DNA from: Anaerostipes hadrus ATCC 29173 = JCM 17467
Lineage (GTDB): Bacteria; Bacillota; Clostridia; Lachnospirales; Lachnospiraceae
Direction of reading: 5' to 3'
Length of the DNA: 64,000 nucleotides
Assembly: GCF_030296915.1 (NCBI RefSeq)
Contig: NZ_AP028031.1
Span: forward strand, 2,554,001 to 2,618,000
The notes under the pieces were generated by a model. It saw only the letters and a program-made list of their open reading frames with translations. It ran no database searches and was not told where the DNA came from. Of the stretch, positions 17,773-27,173 are shown one piece after another. A program made the position numbers and the translations under genes. Position 1 is the first letter of the stretch. Every line of letters starts with the position of its first letter.

Positions 17773-18555
17773 TTATTTGATCATTGTCAGGATCCGTTCT
17801 CTACATCCCAGACCAATACCATTGGCCTGTTCGATGTTTTTCTCTAGTTGGTGTTCAAAGTGACGGAAGGGAAGAAAGATGCCAATCTCGCTGCTTTGTT
17901 GTTCAAATTTGTTTTCATCCATTACACCGTAATACATGAACGCTCTTGGTAATTGTTCTTCCAGTCTCATCATAAAATCCCAAACAATGCTGTAGACTTC
18001 GTTATCCTCTATCATTTCTTTTACTTCTTTAGGTAGTTTAAATAATAGCAGGATTCCAATATGTTCCCCAATCTTCATTGTGTTAATTTCATTTTTGTTC
18101 CGATAATCGTGTTTTTCACGAAATCCATAAGCAAGACAGATTTCATAATCCGGTATATCGTCCGCCTGATCTGAAATCTGCTGAAACATTTTATATTGTT
18201 TTTGTGAAATCTGTTTGTTTACGGATGTTTGTTTGATCAGCTCGCCCTCTGCATCTGTTAATCTTACAGGATTTGTTACACCTTTATCATTGAATCTCAT
18301 AGGAATCAAAAACGCATTTCTTAACAGATCAAACATACTGTTTCCACAGATTTCCATCAAGAAAGCGGAAAGATCCCTATTTTGATATGCATCAAATAGT
18401 GCTTTCACAAACTGTTTTTCCGAAAGATCACGATCTCCACTGTTGGCAAACTCTTCATAAAATAACTCTCTCAATCGTTCACAGGCATCATTATTTTCCA
18501 GAATTTTTTTAAATATATGCTCTGCATTTTCTTCTCTTGGAAAAATTGTTTCCAC
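17773..18555 (-). CDS. Uncharacterised cytoplasmic protein
   Basis: About 260 aa, family not recognised. No signal peptide or membrane segment is visible. It is acidic and largely helical, with a central KQTSVNKQISQKQYKMFQQI segment and a C-terminal NGIGLGCRERILTMIK. The most probable start is GTG at 18553-18555, which has AAAGGG nine bases upstream; an ATG at 18564 lies too close to that site. A TATAAT box lies about 25 bp upstream. It is divergent from the LysR gene. No function is proposed. Confidence 0.6.
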   Translation of the reverse strand: METIFPREENAEHIFKKILENNDACERLRELFYEEFANSGDRDLSEKQFVKALFDAYQNRDLSAFLMEICGNSMFDLLRNAFLIPMRFNDKGVTNPVRLTDAEGELIKQTSVNKQISQKQYKMFQQISDQADDIPDYEICLAYGFREKHDYRNKNEINTMKIGEHIGILLLFKLPKEVKEMIEDNEVYSIVWDFMMRLEEQLPRAFMYYGVMDENKFEQQSSEIGIFLPFRHFEHQLEKNIEQANGIGLGCRERILTMIK

Positions 18556-18673
18556 GCTGATCATCCCTTTCTTGACTTTTTCATCAACTGTATTATACTT
18601 TAGGAAGAATGATATGTAAAATATATATATCATATCAATAACATACAAATTTTATATAACTAGGAGGTCAATC

Positions 18674-19561
18674 ATGCCTTTTGACTATTATCGTATCTTT
18701 TATTATGTTGCAAAATATAAGAGTTTCTCTAAAGCTGCGAAATTCTTACATAATAATCAGCCAAATATCACTCGCTGCATGAATATTATGGAAAGTGAAC
18801 TTGGCTGCACTTTATTTATCCGGTCACACAGGGGAATCAAACTGACACCAGAAGGGGAACAACTTTATGCACATGTAGCGATTGCAATCCAGCAGATTTC
18901 TTCTGGAAATGATGAACTAAATCGAACAAAAAATCTGAAATCTGGAACTGTTACGATCGGAGTAAGCGAAACTGCACTTCATTTATTTTTGCTGCCGAAA
19001 TTAGAGAAGTTTCACAAACTTTATCCACATATTAAATTAAAAATTTCCAACCATTCCACACCACAGGCAATCAAAGCTTTGAGAAAAGGATTCGTTGATT
19101 TTAGTATTGTGACAACACCATTGTATTGCGAACATCCATTACAATCGCAACGACTTTGCTCTTTCCGTGACATTTTAATTGGCGGACCTTCTTATAGGGA
19201 TATTGGTTTTTCACCGAAAAGACTACGTGATCTGCAGGATTTTCCTTTTATTTCATTAAATGAAGGAACAGCAACCAGAAATTTTTATGAGAAATATTTC
19301 TATCAGAATCAGTTAGTTTTTTCTCCGGATATGGAAACTGCTACAACGAACCAGATCTTATCTCTGGTGCAGCATGATCTTGGAATTGGTTTCTGTCCGG
19401 AAGCTCTTGCTAAGGACTATCTTGATCGTGGTGAAATTATAGAAATTCCTGTAAAGGAACATGCTAATCCACGAGACATTTGTCTCCTTACCGATTCTAC
19501 CCGACCAATTGGAATTGCTGGGAAAAAATTATTAGAAATACTTATGGATTCGGAGGGGTGA
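18674..19561 (+). CDS. LysR-family transcriptional regulator
   Basis: The 295-aa protein has an N-terminal winged helix (residues 1-62: FYYVAKYKSFSKAAKFLHNN, then the recognition helix and LFIRSHRGIKLTPEGEQLY) and a periplasmic-binding-like effector domain (about 90-290). TAGGAGGTCAATC precedes the ATG. The stop is followed six bases later by the ThrE-family gene, so it probably controls that exporter, possibly in response to an amino acid. Confidence 0.9.
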   Translation: MPFDYYRIFYYVAKYKSFSKAAKFLHNNQPNITRCMNIMESELGCTLFIRSHRGIKLTPEGEQLYAHVAIAIQQISSGNDELNRTKNLKSGTVTIGVSETALHLFLLPKLEKFHKLYPHIKLKISNHSTPQAIKALRKGFVDFSIVTTPLYCEHPLQSQRLCSFRDILIGGPSYRDIGFSPKRLRDLQDFPFISLNEGTATRNFYEKYFYQNQLVFSPDMETATTNQILSLVQHDLGIGFCPEALAKDYLDRGEIIEIPVKEHANPRDICLLTDSTRPIGIAGKKLLEILMDSEG

Positions 19562-19566
19562 TATAT

Positions 19567-20889
19567 ATGGAGGAAGAATTTCATAATCATATGCGGATTC
19601 CTTGGCATGATTATACAAGAAAAAGTATTGGTCGTCCGATCACGGAAGCTTCGTTAAGTGAGAAAGCCTCGATCATCGGTCGTACTGGAATTATGCTTCT
19701 ATCTTGCGGAACTGGAGCATGGAGAGTACGAAGTTCTATGAACACACTGGCTAGAGAACTTGGAATTACTTGTACTGCTGATATTGGTTTATTATCAATT
19801 GAATATACTTGTATTGATGGTGGTAACTGTTATACAGAATCCCTATGTCTGTTTAATACAGGCGTAAATACATCAAAACTTTATCGAATGGAATTGTTTG
19901 TTAACAAATTTTCCAAAAACTGCAAGAAGATGTCTGGAGATGAACTTCATACACTACTTGATCAGATTCATGAAATTCATGGATTTTACTCTCCGCCATT
20001 CCTTGGTCTGGCTGCAGCTGTTGCATGCAGTGCATTTACTTTTTTACTCGGTGGCGGACCGATTGAGATGTTTTGTGCATTCTTAGGTGCTGGTGCCGGA
20101 AATTTTCTCCGGGCAAAAATGAATCAACATCATTTAACTTTATTCCTATGCACTGCGGCAAGCGTTGCTTTGGCATGTATTGTATACACAATTGCCTTCA
20201 TGGCATTGAAATCTGGATTTCATATTTCGATACACCATCAAGCTGGTTATATCTGTTCTATGTTATTCATTATTCCAGGATTTCCATTTATCACAAGTGG
20301 AATTGACCTTGCAAAATTGGATATGCGTTCCGGACTTGAACGTCTGGCTTACGCACTGATTATCATTGCTGTTGCAACTTTAGCTGCATGGATGCTTGCT
20401 TTAGTTCTTCATTTAAAACCGATGGATTTTCTTCCATTGAATTTAAGCAAGTCAGAATACCTGATATTTCGACTGATCGCAAGCTTTTTTGGAGTTTTAG
20501 GTTTCTCCGTAATGTTTAACAGTCCATTACAACTTGCTGCTACAGCAGGGATCATTGGAGCAATTGCAAATACAACTCGTCTGGAACTGGTTGATCTTGC
20601 ATCATTTCCGCCAGCTGCGGCTGCATTCCTTGGAGCTTTGCTTGCTGGTCTTCTGGCATCTATGATCAAGACTTCGATTGGTTATCCTCGGATCTCACTG
20701 ACTGTGCCATCAATCGTTATTATGGTTCCTGGATTGTATCTGTACCGGGCAATTTATAACATTGGCATTACTTCCATTGATGCTGGTGCATTTTGGTTTA
20801 CAGAAGCCTTGCTTATTATTACGGCATTACCACTTGGATTGATCTTTGCCAGAATCATTACAGATAAGACGTTTCGACGTTGTTCTTAG
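19567..20889 (+). CDS. Threonine/serine exporter family protein (ThrE type)
   Basis: The 440-aa protein is a single-chain fusion of the two ThrE halves. Residues 40-165 form the soluble N-terminal domain (GIMLLSCGTGAWRVRSSMNT); about ten transmembrane segments follow, including IPGFPFITSGIDLAKLDMRS near 240 and TVPSIVIMVPGLYLYRAIYN near 375. Members export threonine and serine or small hydrophilic compounds. Start at MEEEFHNHMR is chosen because GGAGGGGTG is just upstream; the longer frame overlaps the LysR gene deeply. It is co-transcribed with that regulator. Confidence 0.87.
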   Translation: MEEEFHNHMRIPWHDYTRKSIGRPITEASLSEKASIIGRTGIMLLSCGTGAWRVRSSMNTLARELGITCTADIGLLSIEYTCIDGGNCYTESLCLFNTGVNTSKLYRMELFVNKFSKNCKKMSGDELHTLLDQIHEIHGFYSPPFLGLAAAVACSAFTFLLGGGPIEMFCAFLGAGAGNFLRAKMNQHHLTLFLCTAASVALACIVYTIAFMALKSGFHISIHHQAGYICSMLFIIPGFPFITSGIDLAKLDMRSGLERLAYALIIIAVATLAAWMLALVLHLKPMDFLPLNLSKSEYLIFRLIASFFGVLGFSVMFNSPLQLAATAGIIGAIANTTRLELVDLASFPPAAAAFLGALLAGLLASMIKTSIGYPRISLTVPSIVIMVPGLYLYRAIYNIGITSIDAGAFWFTEALLIITALPLGLIFARIITDKTFRRCS

Positions 20890-20895
20890 AAATGG

Positions 20896-20934
20896 AAAAA
20901 TCCCTCTTTGCGATTACTCACAAAGAGGGATTTT
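20896..20934. terminator. Bidirectional intrinsic terminator
   Basis: AAAAATCCCTCTTTG / CAAAGAGGGATTTT arms with a 10-base loop, between the convergent ThrE and nifJ genes. Confidence 0.9.
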
Positions 20935-20973
20935 GATTTATTAGATTAAGATCATCTAAATAATAGGTAATTC

Positions 20974-23900
20974 CTATTTATCAGACATTTCTTTTAATCT
21001 GTTGTATTTAGCTTCTGCGTTTGCTTTAGCTTCTGCGAACAGTTCTTTAGCTCTTTCAGGATTCTGACGAGATAAAGCGTTGTAACGAACTTCTCCCATG
21101 ATGAAATCTTCGTATTCTGTTGTAGGAGCTTTAGAATCTAAGTGGAATGGATTCTTTCCTTCAGCAGCTAATGTTGGGTTGAATCTGAACAGATTCCAGT
21201 ATCCAGAAGTAACAGCTTTCTTTTCTTCTGTCTGAGCAATCTTCATTCCACCCTTGATACCATGGTTGATACATGGAGCGTATCCGATTACTAATGATGG
21301 TCCTGGATAAGCTTCAGCTTCAGCGATTGCTTTAACTGTCTGGTTGTAATCAGCACCCATAGCGATCTGTGCTACATATACATATCCGTAGCTCATTGCG
21401 ATTGCTGCAAGGTCTTTCTTCTTAGTTCCTTTACCAGCTGCCTGGAACTGAGCGATTGCACCTAAGTTAGTAGATTTAGATGCCTGTCCACCTGTGTTAG
21501 AGTAAACTTCTGTATCGAATACGAATACGTTTACGTCTTCTCCAGATGCTAATACATGGTCAACACCACCGAATCCGATGTCGTATGCCCATCCGTCACC
21601 ACCGAAGATCCACTGAGATTTCTTAGATAAGAATTCTTTCTTAGCAAGGATTTCTTTGGCAGCGTCACATCCACAAGCTTCTAATGCTGCTACTAATTTA
21701 TCTGTAGCTGCTCCGTTCTTGCTTCCGTCTGCATATGTGTCTAAGTATTCAGCTGCTGCTGCTTTAACATCTGCGTTATCTGTAGATTCAGCTAATGCAA
21801 CAACTTTTTCTTTTGTCTGTTCTCTTAATGTATTCTGTCCTGTGAACATACCTAAACCAAACTCTGCGTTATCTTCGAACAGTGAGTTAGCCCAAGCTGG
21901 TCCCTGTCCTTTAGCGTTTGTTGTGTATGGTGTAGCAGGTGCAGATCCACCCCAGATAGAAGAACATCCTGTTGCGTTTGCGATGTACATTCTTTCACCG
22001 AATAACTGAGTGATCAGTTTAGCATAAGGTGTTTCACCACAACCAGCACATGCTCCTGAGAACTCAAGCATTGGCTGTCTGAACTGGCTTCCTTTAACGG
22101 AATCAGCTTTGAATTTAGCAAGTACTTCTTCTTTTGCTGGTAATTTCTGACCATAGTCATAAACTTCCTGCTGATCTCTCTGAGAATCTAATCCCTGCAT
22201 TGTAAGAGCTTTTTCACCCTTCTTACCTGGACAGATGTTTACACAAGATCCGCATCCTAAACAGTCAAGAACTGTAACTGTCATAGCGAATTTGTATCCT
22301 GGCATTCCAGTCATATCAGCTGTCTTAGTAGCTGCTGGAGCTGCTTTAGCTTCTTCTTCTGTCATAGCTACTGGACGGATTGTTGCATGAGGACATACAT
22401 AAGCACAGAAGTTACACTGGATACAGTTATCTGGATTCCAAGAAGGAACGTCTACTGCTACTCCACGTTTTTCGAATGCAGATGCACCTAAAGGCATATG
22501 TCCATCTACGTAAGGTACTAAATCGCTAACTTTAAGAGCGTTACCTTCCTGTCCATTAACGTAGTTCTGTACGTTGTTGATGTAATCAACAAGAGGTTTG
22601 TTATCTCCCTTAGCTTCAACGAATAAGCTTTCTGCTTCAGCGTCAGCCCATTCAGCTGGAACTGGTACTTCAACGATAGCTTTTGCACCAGCGTCGATCG
22701 CATCGTGGTTCATCTTAACGATAGCTTCACCCTTCTTGCTGTAAGAAGCTGTTGCAGCGTCTTTCATGTATTTGATCGCATCTTCTTCAGGGATGATTCC
22801 TGATAATTTAAAGAATGCAGACTGTAATACAGTATTGATACGTCCACCAAGTCCGATTTCTTTACCGATCTTGATACCGTCAATGATATAGAACTTAATG
22901 TTGTGTTTAGCTAAGTAAGCTTTTACCTGTCCTGGAAGATGTTCTCCAACTTCTTCTGGAGTCCAGCTGCAGTTTAACAGGAATGTTCCACCGTCTTTTA
23001 AGTCCTGAACCATGTTATATTTTGTTAAATATGGTGCACAATGGCAAGCAACAAAGTCAGCTTTGTTGATCAGGTATGTTGATTTGATTGGGTCATCTCC
23101 GAAACGTAAGTGGGACATTGTAACACCACCGGATTTCTTAGAGTCATAATCAAAGTATGCCTGAGCATATTTGTCTGTATGGTCACCAATGATCTTGATA
23201 GAGTTCTTGTTAGCACCAACAGTACCGTCGGCTCCAAGTCCCCAGAATTTACAAGCTACGATGCTGTCTGGAGCTGTAACTGGAGTTTCTCCTCTTTCAA
23301 GAGATAAGTTTGTAACATCATCCACGATAGATAATGTGAATTCGTTTTTATCAACGTTTTCGAATGTAGCGATGATATCAGCTGGTGTAGTATCTTTAGA
23401 ACCTAATCCATAACGTCCACCATTGATTGTGCAGCTTTCGAATTTTGTTCCCCTTAATGCGTTAACAACATCAAGGTATAATGGTTCTCTTGCTCCAGGC
23501 TCTTTAGATCTGTCTAATACGTTGATAACTTTTGCTGTATCAGGGATTGCTTCTACTAATTTCTCAGCAACGAATGGTCTGTAAAGACGAACTTTAACAA
23601 CACCGACTTTTTTACCCTGTTTCATTAAGTAATCGATTGTTTCGTCGATTGTTTCACAAACAGATCCCATAGCGATGATTACGCTCTCAGCGTCTTCAGC
23701 TCCATAGTAGTTGAATAATTTATAATCTGTTCCGATCTTAGCGTTAACCTGATTCATGTAATCTTCAACGATTGCAGGGAAAGCATTATATGTTGAGTTA
23801 GCTGCTTCTCTTGCCTGGAAGAAGATGTCTGGGTTCTGAGCTGATCCACGAAGAACTGGATGTTCTGGGTTTAAGCACTCAGCTCTGAATTTGTCGATTG

Positions 23901-24495
23901 CTTCATAATCAACCATATCTGCAAGATCATCATAATCCCACATTTCGATTTTCTGAATTTCATGAGATGTTCTAAATCCATCGAAGAAATGTAATACAGG
24001 AACACGTCCTTTAATTGTTGCTAAATGAGCTACTGCTCCTAAGTCCATAACTTCCTGAACACTAGAGCTGCAAAGCATTGCGAAACCTGTCTGACGACAT
24101 GCATAAACGTCAGAGTGGTCACCAAAGATGTTCAGTGCGTGAGATGCAAGTGCACGAGCAGATACATCAAATACGCAAGGCATCTGTTCACCAGCGATCT
24201 TATACATGTTAGGGATCATTAATAACAGACCCTGAGATGCTGTATAAGTAGTTGTTAATGCACCAGCTGCTAAAGAACCATGTACAGTTCCTGCTGCTCC
24301 TCCTTCAGACTGCATTTCAACTAATTTTACAGGATGTCCGAAAATATTTTTCTTTCCCTGTGTTGCCCACTGGTCAGTTGACTCTGCCATTGGTGAGGAT
24401 GGTGTAATAGGATAAATTGCTGCAGCTTCTGTAAAAGCATATGATACGTGTGCAGCGGCTGTGTTACCATCCATGGTTTTCATTTTTCTTGCCAT
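20974..24495 (-). CDS. nifJ: Pyruvate:ferredoxin (flavodoxin) oxidoreductase
   Basis: Single-chain 1173-aa homodimeric enzyme that oxidises pyruvate to acetyl-CoA and CO2 and reduces ferredoxin; the central carbon-to-redox link of this fermenter. Domains in order: pyrimidine-binding domain with YPITPSSPMAESTDQW near 24; transketolase-C-like domain; gamma domain near 420-630; two [4Fe-4S] motifs near 685-760 (CIQCNFCAYVCP and CLGCGSCVNICP); C-terminal TPP domain with GCGETPYAKLITQLFG near 835 and GDGWAYDIGFGGVDH near 965. AGGAGGAAGAGAAC precedes the ATG. A Rex-like operator is in its leader. Confidence 0.97.
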   Translation of the reverse strand: MARKMKTMDGNTAAAHVSYAFTEAAAIYPITPSSPMAESTDQWATQGKKNIFGHPVKLVEMQSEGGAAGTVHGSLAAGALTTTYTASQGLLLMIPNMYKIAGEQMPCVFDVSARALASHALNIFGDHSDVYACRQTGFAMLCSSSVQEVMDLGAVAHLATIKGRVPVLHFFDGFRTSHEIQKIEMWDYDDLADMVDYEAIDKFRAECLNPEHPVLRGSAQNPDIFFQAREAANSTYNAFPAIVEDYMNQVNAKIGTDYKLFNYYGAEDAESVIIAMGSVCETIDETIDYLMKQGKKVGVVKVRLYRPFVAEKLVEAIPDTAKVINVLDRSKEPGAREPLYLDVVNALRGTKFESCTINGGRYGLGSKDTTPADIIATFENVDKNEFTLSIVDDVTNLSLERGETPVTAPDSIVACKFWGLGADGTVGANKNSIKIIGDHTDKYAQAYFDYDSKKSGGVTMSHLRFGDDPIKSTYLINKADFVACHCAPYLTKYNMVQDLKDGGTFLLNCSWTPEEVGEHLPGQVKAYLAKHNIKFYIIDGIKIGKEIGLGGRINTVLQSAFFKLSGIIPEEDAIKYMKDAATASYSKKGEAIVKMNHDAIDAGAKAIVEVPVPAEWADAEAESLFVEAKGDNKPLVDYINNVQNYVNGQEGNALKVSDLVPYVDGHMPLGASAFEKRGVAVDVPSWNPDNCIQCNFCAYVCPHATIRPVAMTEEEAKAAPAATKTADMTGMPGYKFAMTVTVLDCLGCGSCVNICPGKKGEKALTMQGLDSQRDQQEVYDYGQKLPAKEEVLAKFKADSVKGSQFRQPMLEFSGACAGCGETPYAKLITQLFGERMYIANATGCSSIWGGSAPATPYTTNAKGQGPAWANSLFEDNAEFGLGMFTGQNTLREQTKEKVVALAESTDNADVKAAAAEYLDTYADGSKNGAATDKLVAALEACGCDAAKEILAKKEFLSKKSQWIFGGDGWAYDIGFGGVDHVLASGEDVNVFVFDTEVYSNTGGQASKSTNLGAIAQFQAAGKGTKKKDLAAIAMSYGYVYVAQIAMGADYNQTVKAIAEAEAYPGPSLVIGYAPCINHGIKGGMKIAQTEEKKAVTSGYWNLFRFNPTLAAEGKNPFHLDSKAPTTEYEDFIMGEVRYNALSRQNPERAKELFAEAKANAEAKYNRLKEMSDK

Positions 24496-24519
24496 GTTCT
24501 CTTCCTCCTAAAAAATCTC

Positions 24520-24537
24520 GTGTGAATATATTCACAC
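24520..24537. promoter_or_regulatory. Rex-like operator in the nifJ leader
   Basis: Perfect 18-bp palindrome GTGTGAATATATTCACAC, 25 bp before the nifJ start. Its core TGTGAA-N4-TTCACA matches the known Rex (NADH-sensing repressor) consensus TTGTGAANNNNTTCACAA except at the outermost bases. Binding is inferred. Confidence 0.6.
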
Positions 24538-24617
24538 ATTGTTAATCTCTACGTCCACCTAGCATATGGGCGTAGAAAATATCACTACAACTTTCACAAG
24601 TTGCTTAAAACATAAAC

Positions 24618-24652
24618 AAAGCTGTATACATATAACTTTTGTATACAGCTTT
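24618..24652. terminator. Hairpin between mltG and nifJ
   Basis: Perfect arms AAAGCTGTATAC / GTATACAGCTTT. It lies 108 bp after the mltG stop on the minus strand and could end mltG transcription, although the following T-tract is short. Confidence 0.5.
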
Positions 24653-24759
24653 ATTCTACATTATTTGCACAAGTTTTTAAAGAGATTTTTATGTATTTTT
24701 AGGTATTTTTTTTTGTACGCCAAAAAAATAACAATCTTTTTGAATCCTTAGTAAAATAC

Positions 24760-25722
24760 TCAAGATTTTGAATTCGTTGTATTTGTGCTATTTGTACTAT
24801 TTTTATCTTTTGTACTTGTGCTTTTCGCATTCTTATGTTCATCGAATGTTTTTGTGAAAATATGAGTTCCCTTTTTGCTTCCGTCAGTTCTATAATATAG
24901 ATAATCATGTTTCTTCGGATGCATCGCAGCCTTGATCGCCGTGTCTGACGGATTACAGATCGGTCCTGCTGGTAACCCTTTCATAACGTAAGTATTATAC
25001 ACCGTTTTCACTTTCAGATCTTTATAATAAACTTTCTTCGCATTATATAATCCATTTGTTGTGGTATACAAAACGGTCGGATCGATCTGAAGTCTCATTT
25101 TCGCTGCAAGGCGATTCTCAATGACTCCTGCGATCATCGGACGTTCTGACATATTGCTTGCTTCACGTTCGATCATTGATGCGATCGTCATGATCTCTGC
25201 CATAGAACGCTTTCCTTTATAAGACTTCGCAAGTGCTGAATATTTCTTATCGAAATTATCAAGCATCTTCTGGATCAGATCTTCTGGTTTGGAACTTTTG
25301 TAAATCTTATAAGTATCCGGATACAGATAACCTTCTAATTTGTACTTTGTTCCCTTCTTTGGGTCAATGTCTTTAATAAAATCGTTTTTATACTGATCTG
25401 TATTCTTCGCAGCCTTTATAAATTCATCTGCTTTAAAGACTCCCTGTTTCTCTAGTCGTTTTGCTATCATATCAATGGAATATCCTTCCGGGATCATGAC
25501 TGTGACGACTCTTCTTGCCTCTGCAAGTTTTCTGGCCTCTTCTGCTTTCTGCTGCCTGTAAGCCATATATTTTCTTCCAGCAAATATACCTCCTGCCACA
25601 ATGACCACTAGTAAAATGATGACTCCAATGACAAATGGAGCTCTGGAACGATTTCTTCTTCCACGTCTGCGCCCCCTTCTGCGCCTTCTGGAATTATGAT
25701 CAAAATCTAAATATAAATCCAT
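24760..25722 (-). CDS. mltG: Endolytic transglycosylase MltG (YceG-like)
   Basis: Membrane-bound lytic transglycosylase that cleaves nascent peptidoglycan. The 320-aa protein has a very basic N-terminus (an arginine-rich stretch at residues 11-29), one transmembrane helix (about 32-50), a LysM-like segment (VTVMIPEGYSIDMIAKRLEK, 73-92) and the YceG catalytic region with MTIASMIEREASNMSERPMI near 180 and RLQIDPTVLYTTTNG near 210. The C-terminus is a low-complexity Ser/Thr/Asn/Lys tail. GGGAGGACATC precedes the ATG. Confidence 0.93.
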   Translation of the reverse strand: MDLYLDFDHNSRRRRRGRRRGRRNRSRAPFVIGVIILLVVIVAGGIFAGRKYMAYRQQKAEEARKLAEARRVVTVMIPEGYSIDMIAKRLEKQGVFKADEFIKAAKNTDQYKNDFIKDIDPKKGTKYKLEGYLYPDTYKIYKSSKPEDLIQKMLDNFDKKYSALAKSYKGKRSMAEIMTIASMIEREASNMSERPMIAGVIENRLAAKMRLQIDPTVLYTTTNGLYNAKKVYYKDLKVKTVYNTYVMKGLPAGPICNPSDTAIKAAMHPKKHDYLYYRTDGSKKGTHIFTKTFDEHKNAKSTSTKDKNSTNSTNTTNSKS

Positions 25723-25990
25723 GATGTCCTCCCAAATTTTTATTATCGTATGATTTTAAAATCATACTATGTTCCTATGCTATTATACTCGCATTTTGTA
25801 GAAATAAAAGCTTTTTCATTAAATTTTGTTCATATTCTTAACTTTTTTGTAATTTTTGTGAAAAAATATGCATATTTTGGATTGTAACTCTTCTGGTCAA
25901 ACTGCTGTACTTTTTTTAGTATTTCCATTATAATCAAAGCATAGCCGTAAATGGCAAAAGATTATAAAATATAGAAAGGAATTTCATATT

Positions 25991-26476
25991 ATGGCAAATC
26001 CAATTGTAACGATCACTATGGAAAATGGTGATGTAATGAAAGCAGAATTATATCCGGAGATCGCTCCGATCACTGTTGAGAACTTTGTAAATCTTGTAAA
26101 AGACGGTTTCTATGATGGTTTAACTTTCCATCGTATCATCAACGGATTTATGATCCAGGGTGGATGCCCATTAGGTACAGGAACAGGTGGTCCTGGACAT
26201 ACGATCAAAGGAGAGTTCAGCCAGAACGGTGTGATCAACAACTTAAAACACACTCCTGGTGTTTTATCCATGGCTCGTTCTATGATGCCTGATTCTGCCG
26301 GATCACAGTTCTTTATCATGCACAAAGCTGCTCCACATTTAGATGGACAGTACGCAGCATTTGGTAAGATCATCGAAGGAATGGATGTTGTAAATAAGAT
26401 CGCTGAAGTTGCAACAGATTATTCCGATAAACCATTGGAACCACAAGTTATGAAGACTGTAACTGTGGAAGAATAG
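25991..26476 (+). CDS. Peptidyl-prolyl cis-trans isomerase, cyclophilin type
   Basis: A 161-aa cytoplasmic cyclophilin. Signature segments are FHRIINGFMIQGGCPLGTGT near 43-62, GVLSMARSMMPDSAGSQFFI near 91-110 and LDGQYAAFGKIIEGMDVV near 118. No signal peptide or extra domain is present. GAAAGGAATTTC is upstream, and a TATAAT box lies at 25929-25934. It is monocistronic. Confidence 0.95.
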   Translation: MANPIVTITMENGDVMKAELYPEIAPITVENFVNLVKDGFYDGLTFHRIINGFMIQGGCPLGTGTGGPGHTIKGEFSQNGVINNLKHTPGVLSMARSMMPDSAGSQFFIMHKAAPHLDGQYAAFGKIIEGMDVVNKIAEVATDYSDKPLEPQVMKTVTVEE

Positions 26477-26497
26477 TCAACTATATCCTTACAGCAC

Positions 26498-26541
26498 AGA
26501 GCCGGACCATCAATCTTCATTTGTATCCGGCTCTTAATTTT
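26498..26541 (+). terminator. Intrinsic terminator of the cyclophilin gene
   Basis: AGAGCCGGA (26498-26506) and TCCGGCTCT (26526-26534) arms followed by TAATTTTT. Confidence 0.85.
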
Positions 26542-26569
26542 TATAAATATTTAGATAGGTAATGATAAT

Positions 26570-27052
26570 ATGAGTGAAAACAACAAACTAATCTTTCTGG
26601 ATGGTGAAACGATCTATCACAAAACAGTTCCTAAAACAGTGGTCAAACAGATCAAACGGATTTGCGAAGAAAACAATATCTATGGCACCTTTGAAGGGGA
26701 AAAATGTTCTTATTTCCGCGATCATAATGTTGACTTTCATCCACATTATGGATTTATGATCACTGCTTTTGACCTTGCTCCTTATATGGCGCATGAATTT
26801 ACATGGGATCATGTTGAAAATCCTGATAAAGGGACTGGTCTTACATATGTCGCTGATCATCTCAACATCTCTACAGATGACTGCTACGCATTTGGAGACA
26901 GTAATAACGATATCTCCATGTTTAAAGCTGCTGGCCATGGAATTGCTATGGGAAATGCCTGTGATGAATTAAAAGCAATTGCGGAATATGTTACAGATTC
27001 CGTAAACGATGACGGGATTTATCATGCATTTGAACATTATCATTTGATTTAA
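26570..27052 (+). pseudogene. Internally deleted Cof-type HAD hydrolase
   Basis: The 160-aa frame keeps the C-terminal HAD core (PDKGTGLTYVADHL with the motif III lysine; CYAFGDSNNDISMFKAAG with motif IV; VTDSVNDDGI). It starts inside what looks like the cap domain (LIFLDGETIYHKTVPKTVVK) and lacks the N-terminal DxDGT nucleophile motif. Intact Cof proteins are about 260-270 aa. The missing nucleophile makes phosphatase activity unlikely, so it is called a remnant, although it has an ATG and a weak site. Alternative: a shortened but expressed protein of other function. Confidence 0.6.
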
Positions 27053-27101
27053 TATAAGAGGGGTATTGCAAGTTTTTGTTACTACTTTTGCAATTTAGAA
27101 G

Positions 27102-27145
27102 AAAAGCAGCTAGAAATCTTAAATTTTGATTTCTAACTGCTTTTT
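27102..27145. terminator. Bidirectional intrinsic terminator
   Basis: AAAAGCAGCTAGAAATC / GATTTCTAACTGCTTTT arms with one mismatch, between the HAD remnant and the convergent surface-protein gene. Confidence 0.85.
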
Positions 27146-27173
27146 CTTTCAATAAATATCAGAGATTACTTTA

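Noticed and set aside
26588..26938. Antisense open frame over the HAD remnant
   Set aside because: No ribosome site and no protein-like motifs; shadow of the real frame.
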